NCBI GenBank assembly: GCA_043751715.1
Contig: JAYUZO010000160.1
Coordinates: forward strand, 1-34,568
Reading direction: 5' to 3'
Length of the DNA: 34,568 bases
Source of the DNA: JAAFHS01 sp043751715
GTDB taxonomy: Bacteria > Pseudomonadota > Alphaproteobacteria > Rhodobacterales > Rhodobacteraceae
In this document: in pieces, positions 31,029 through 34,568 of the stretch
Layout of the letters: the number at the start of each line of letters is the position of its first letter
Position numbering within the stretch: the first letter of the stretch is position 1
Program-made: the position numbers and the translations under genes
The notes under the pieces: model-generated
What the model was told of the DNA's origin: nothing
Databases searched by the model: none
What the model saw: only the letters and a program-made list of their open reading frames with translations

Positions 31029-33473
31029 ATGTCTGACCTGCCATCCAGTGCCCGTATCGTCATCATCGGCGGGGGCATCATCGGTTGTTCTACCGCCTAT
31101 CATCTGGGCAAGATGGGGCATACCGATACAATTTTGCTGGAACGCAAAAAGCTGACATCGGGCACAACGTTTCATGCAGCGGGGCTGGTGGGGCAGTTAA
31201 GAACATCGGCCAACATCACGCAATTGCTGGGATATTCGGTTGATCTGTACAAACGGTTGGAGGCTGAAACTGGCCTGCAGACGGGGTGGAAAATGAACGG
31301 CGGGCTGCGGCTGGCGTGCAATGCCGAACGCTGGACCGAGGTAAAGCGGCAGGCGACCACGGCGCATTCCTTTGGGCTGGAAATGCATCTGTTAACCCCG
31401 CAAGAGGCGCAGGATCTGTGGCCGCTGATGACGATTGATGATCTGGTGGGGGCGGCCTACCTGCCCACGGATGGGCAGGCGAACCCATCGGATATCACCA
31501 TGTCACTGGCCAAAGGTGCGCGCATGTCAGGGGTGACGATCCGGGAAGACACGCCGGTGACGCGGATCATCCTTGAACAGGGGCGCGTCAGGGGGGTGGA
31601 GACGCCCGAAGGGATCATCCAATGCGAAAAGGTGGTGATCTGCGCGGGTCAATGGACGCGCAGCCTTGCGGCTACCGTTGGCGTGAACGTGCCGCTGATC
31701 AGCATGGAACACCAGTATATGGTGACCGAGGCCATTCCCGGCGTGACCAGCACCCTGCCCACGCTGCGCGACCCGGACCGGCTGACGTATTGGAAAGAGG
31801 AGGTGGGGGGGTTGGTCTGGGGCGGGTATGAACCGAATCCAAAGCTATGGGCCAAAGATGGCATCCCGGAGGGGTTTCATTTTGAACTGCTGACGGCGGA
31901 TTTCGATCACTATGAACAGTTCATGGACAACGCCATTGCGCGCGTGCCGGCGCTGTCAACTGCGGGCGTCAAGCAATTGATAAACGGGCCGGAATCCTTT
32001 ACGCCTGATGGCAACTTCATCGTGGGTGAGGCGCCCGAACAGCGTGGTATTTTCATTGGCGCGGGGTTCAACGCCTATGGCATCGCGGCGGGTGGCGGGG
32101 CCGGCATGGCGCTGGCGGAATGGGTGGCCGAAGGGGCGGCCCCGTTCGATCTGTGGCCCGTGGATATCTGCCGCTTTGGTGCCGTGCATCGCAGCACCGA
32201 TTGGGTCCGCGCCCGCACGGTGGAGGCGTATGGCAAGCATTACACCATCGCTTGGCCGTCAGAGGAAATGCGCAGCGCGCGGCCCACGCGCCGGTCACCG
32301 CTGTATGCGCATCTGGCGCAGGCGGGGGCGTGCTTTGGCGAAAAGCTGGGGTGGGAGCGGCCGAACTGGTTTGCCATCGCAGGCGAAGACCCGGTGGATC
32401 GCTACAGTTACGGCCGCCCCGGCTGGTTTGACGCGGTCGCGCGCGAACATCACGCCGCGCGCAATGCAGCGGTGCTGATTGATCAGACGAGTTTTGCCAA
32501 ATTCATCTTGCAGGGGCCGGATGCGGCGCAGGCCCTGAACTGGATTGCGGCAGGCAATGTGGACCGGGCGGTGGGCAGCCTGACCTATACCCAAATGCTG
32601 AACACCAAGGGCGGCATTGAATGTGACCTGACGGTGGTGCGCACGGCGCATGACCGGTTCTACATCGTCACCGGCACCGGCTTTGCCACGCATGACTTTG
32701 ACTGGATCGCGCGAAACATTCCGGCTGGCATGAATACGCAACTGGTGGATGTGACATCGGCCTATGCCGTGCTGTCCCTGATGGGGCCGAACGCGCGCGC
32801 AATTCTGCAAAGCGTGACCCCGGATGATGTTAGCAATGCCGCCTATCCGTTTGGCACAGCGCGGGAAATCAGTATTGCCGGTTGCATGGTGCGGGCACTG
32901 CGCGTGACCTATGTAGGCGAATTGGGCTGGGAATTGCACATTCCCGTCGACATGGCAGCCACGGTGTATGCGGCGTTAATGGCGGCGGGGGCTGCACATG
33001 GCCTGATCAACGCAGGCTACCGCGCGATTGAAACCTTGCGGTTGGAAAAGGGCTATCGCGCGTGGGGCAGTGATATCGGGCCGGATCACACGCCGGTGGA
33101 GGCGGGGCTGGATTGGGCGGTCAAGATGAAGTCGGGGGTGCCGTTTCTGGGGCGCGAGGCGATTGCGGCGCAGCTTGCGGGCGGGGTGAAAAAGCAGCTG
33201 GCGACGTTTACGGTGGCTGATCCGGAGGTCATTTTGCTGGGCCGCGAAACCATTTATCGCAACGGTGAACGGGTGGGCTGGCTGTCATCGGGCGGGCACG
33301 GGCATACCATCGGCCTGCCGATTGGCATGGGCTATGTGCGGCATCCGGGTGGTGTCACGGAGGATTTCATCATCAGCGGCCGCTATGAATTGGAGGTCGC
33401 TTCGGAACGTGTGCCCGCAACGGTGCATCTGGACCCGCTGTATGATCCGCAATCCCTGCGGGTCAAAGCCTGA
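31029..33473 (+). CDS. FAD-dependent oxidoreductase with C-terminal GcvT domain (dimethylglycine/sarcosine dehydrogenase-like)
   Basis: This 814-residue fusion has an N-terminal DAO-type FAD domain (about 8-370, dinucleotide motif GGGIIG at 14-19), with SGTTFHAAGL holding His49 at the position of the covalent FAD-His of dimethylglycine dehydrogenases. An FAO_M-like middle region follows, then GcvT-type tetrahydrofolate-binding domains (about 430-805, including ECDLTVVRTAHDRFYIVTGTG and YRAIETLRLEKGYRAWGSDIGPDHTPVEAGLDWAVK). Relatives remove N-methyl groups from dimethylglycine or sarcosine and pass the carbon to folate as 5,10-methylene-THF. The exact amine is unknown. ATG 31029, with GAGAGG 5 nt upstream, is preferred over ATG 31017, which overlaps the kinase stop. 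It ends the locus. Confidence 0.92.
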   Translation: MSDLPSSARIVIIGGGIIGCSTAYHLGKMGHTDTILLERKKLTSGTTFHAAGLVGQLRTSANITQLLGYSVDLYKRLEAETGLQTGWKMNGGLRLACNAERWTEVKRQATTAHSFGLEMHLLTPQEAQDLWPLMTIDDLVGAAYLPTDGQANPSDITMSLAKGARMSGVTIREDTPVTRIILEQGRVRGVETPEGIIQCEKVVICAGQWTRSLAATVGVNVPLISMEHQYMVTEAIPGVTSTLPTLRDPDRLTYWKEEVGGLVWGGYEPNPKLWAKDGIPEGFHFELLTADFDHYEQFMDNAIARVPALSTAGVKQLINGPESFTPDGNFIVGEAPEQRGIFIGAGFNAYGIAAGGGAGMALAEWVAEGAAPFDLWPVDICRFGAVHRSTDWVRARTVEAYGKHYTIAWPSEEMRSARPTRRSPLYAHLAQAGACFGEKLGWERPNWFAIAGEDPVDRYSYGRPGWFDAVAREHHAARNAAVLIDQTSFAKFILQGPDAAQALNWIAAGNVDRAVGSLTYTQMLNTKGGIECDLTVVRTAHDRFYIVTGTGFATHDFDWIARNIPAGMNTQLVDVTSAYAVLSLMGPNARAILQSVTPDDVSNAAYPFGTAREISIAGCMVRALRVTYVGELGWELHIPVDMAATVYAALMAAGAAHGLINAGYRAIETLRLEKGYRAWGSDIGPDHTPVEAGLDWAVKMKSGVPFLGREAIAAQLAGGVKKQLATFTVADPEVILLGRETIYRNGERVGWLSSGGHGHTIGLPIGMGYVRHPGGVTEDFIISGRYELEVASERVPATVHLDPLYDPQSLRVKA

Positions 33474-33480
33474 AACTCCA

Positions 33481-33532
33481 GCCCGGCCACGGGCCGGGCG
33501 TTCTTCGCGGAAAACGTCCACTGGACGTTTTC
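33481..33532. terminator. twin-hairpin bidirectional terminator
   Basis: GCCCGGCC (33481-33488) pairs with GGCCGGGC (33492-33499). GAAAACGTCC (33510-33519) pairs with GGACGTTTTC (33523-33532) around a 3-nt loop. They fill the 69-bp gap between the convergent oxidoreductase and regulator genes. Confidence 0.75.
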
Positions 33533-33542
33533 TGTTCGCTCA

Positions 33543-34568
33543 TCACCCATCAAACCGTGTCGCCCCCCGCCTGTGCGCATCAACCGGCTGCGTTAGCACT
33601 GCCGCCTGATGCGCCCGCTGATCGCATTGCGCGCGCGGGCAAATGCGGCAGTTGATGCCAATCGGCACCATGCGCGCCCGCGTCACCGTAAAGGCCTCGG
33701 CATAGCCAATCTGGCCTGCATGGTCGATCGTGCAGCCAAGTGCGACGGCAAGGCGGTTATCCTGCCCATAGCGTTCGAACGTGGGCCGGTCCACCGTGCG
33801 TGAAAACACGAAATACTGTGATACATCAGGCATTTCCACGAACTGTGTGACAATCTTTCCGGGCGTGCGGAACGATGTGTGCACATCCAGCCGCGGGCAG
33901 GCCCCGCCATATTCTGCAAGGTGAAAATCGGTCGCGTTGAACCGCTTTGTCACATTGCCGCCCTTGTCCACCCGCAGGAAAAAGAACGGCACCCCCGTTG
34001 CCCCATCACGTTGCAGGGTCGTGGCGCGGTGGCAGGCCTGTTCAAAGCTGACACCAAACCGCGTCGCAAGATGATCCAGATCATATTTGGTCGCCCGCGC
34101 CGCCAGCAGATAGGCGTCATACGGCATCAGCACAGCGGCGGCAAAGTAATTGGCCAGTTCCACCCGCAGGCGCGATGTGCCGCGCATATCAGTGATGCCA
34201 GACCGCGCAACCAACCCGTCAAACAACGCGCGTTGTTCCAAAAGCCCGGCCATATGCACCAGCTGAAAGATGCGGTTGGTATGATCCAGCGCCTCGGACA
34301 GCAAAATCTCGCGCTGCGCCTCATCATATTGGCGCAGGGTGCCTGGCAGATCGGCCACGTTGACCAGCCGCACATTCACCCCCATGCGGTCGCGCAGGCG
34401 GGCTTTCAGGGCCGTGTAAACCTCGTCACGTGGAACAGGCGCGGGCCAGAACCCGTCTGCGGCGTTTTCAAGTTCGGCAAAATGGTTGCGGTTGCGGCGA
34501 AAGACATGGTGCACGGCGGCCTCAGGTGTGGCCACCAGATTGGGCGCCTCGGCCTCGGTCAGGGCCAT
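33543..34568 (-). CDS. ScfR/PccR-like short-chain acyl-CoA responsive regulator (N-terminus beyond window)
   Basis: The visible 341 residues are the middle and C-terminal part of a protein of this family, normally about 470 residues with an XRE-type helix-turn-helix first. The window ends on an ATG that is probably internal. The ImmA/IrrE-like (DUF955) region reads HTNRIFQLVHMAGLLEQ, where the HExxH metal-protease motif is missing, as usual in this family. It is followed by LRVELANYFAAAVLMPYDAYLLAA and a DUF2083-like part, SFRTPGKIVTQFVEMPD. It ends in a Cys cluster, GINCRICPRAQCDQRAH. PccR of Rhodobacter sphaeroides controls propionyl-CoA carboxylase genes, so such genes may lie to the right of the window. 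The gene converges on the catabolic locus and is not part of it. Confidence 0.85.
   Translation of the reverse strand: MALTEAEAPNLVATPEAAVHHVFRRNRNHFAELENAADGFWPAPVPRDEVYTALKARLRDRMGVNVRLVNVADLPGTLRQYDEAQREILLSEALDHTNRIFQLVHMAGLLEQRALFDGLVARSGITDMRGTSRLRVELANYFAAAVLMPYDAYLLAARATKYDLDHLATRFGVSFEQACHRATTLQRDGATGVPFFFLRVDKGGNVTKRFNATDFHLAEYGGACPRLDVHTSFRTPGKIVTQFVEMPDVSQYFVFSRTVDRPTFERYGQDNRLAVALGCTIDHAGQIGYAEAFTVTRARMVPIGINCRICPRAQCDQRAHQAAVLTQPVDAHRRGATRFDG

Noticed and set aside
1..34568. CRISPR array, prophage, transposase or toxin-antitoxin genes
   Set aside because: No regularly spaced direct repeats, integrase, transposase or paired small toxin/antitoxin genes were seen on either strand. 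tRNA-Pro and tRNA-Cys show no duplicated 3' end nearby that would suggest an integrated island.

Overview
The window looks like an alphaproteobacterial chromosome segment, most probably Rhodobacterales (Rhodobacteraceae or Roseobacteraceae). The evidence is the GC-rich codon use, tight gene packing with ATGA and TGATG overlaps, a GTTC-N7-GTTC type SOS box before uvrA, the Rhodobacterales flavour of many proteins (DUF924, DUF1697, GcvT-type FAD oxidoreductases, a ScfR/PccR-like regulator), and a dispersed intergenic repeat that resembles one I recall from this order. No species call is possible from sequence alone. I see no insertion sequence, prophage, CRISPR array or recognisable defence system.

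Positions 1 to about 21,300 hold mainly housekeeping genes. On the + strand lie the 3' end of an AsmA-like gene, queA, an MFS transporter, a DUF924 gene, lpdA, a DUF1697 gene, a second MFS transporter and uvrA. On the - strand follow a translationally coupled ppiD-like > trpE > lytic transglycosylase lipoprotein group, an aminotransferase, and a fabI > lysE-type > gpt group. The + strand then resumes with pdxH, a double cold-shock-domain gene behind a strongly structured leader, a DUF192 gene, tRNA-Pro(UGG) and selO. A frameshifted SH3-domain gene and tRNA-Cys(GCA) are on the - strand.

Positions 21,400 to 33,473 form one accessory catabolic locus on the + strand. It contains a LacI-type regulator, a family-1 solute-binding protein, two permeases, a 62-residue two-helix membrane protein, two different ABC ATPases, a fused DhaK-DhaL dihydroxyacetone-type kinase, a choline/aminoglycoside-kinase-like enzyme and an 814-residue FAD oxidoreductase/GcvT fusion. 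Two related LacI-style operators, both centred on CG, lie before the regulator gene and before the transporter genes, so regulator and transporter can be paired from sequence. The likely scheme is import of a small polyol, ketose or N-methylated compound, phosphorylation by one or both kinases, and oxidative N-demethylation to the folate pool. The substrate cannot be named, and this locus is the best candidate for an undescribed pathway.

The window closes with a twin-hairpin terminator and the C-terminal part of a ScfR/PccR-like regulator on the - strand. Other points of interest are the leader RNA before the cold-shock gene, the SOS box before uvrA, a 20-bp perfect palindrome before lpdA, and two 52/55-identical intergenic repeats, one of which carries a false start codon.
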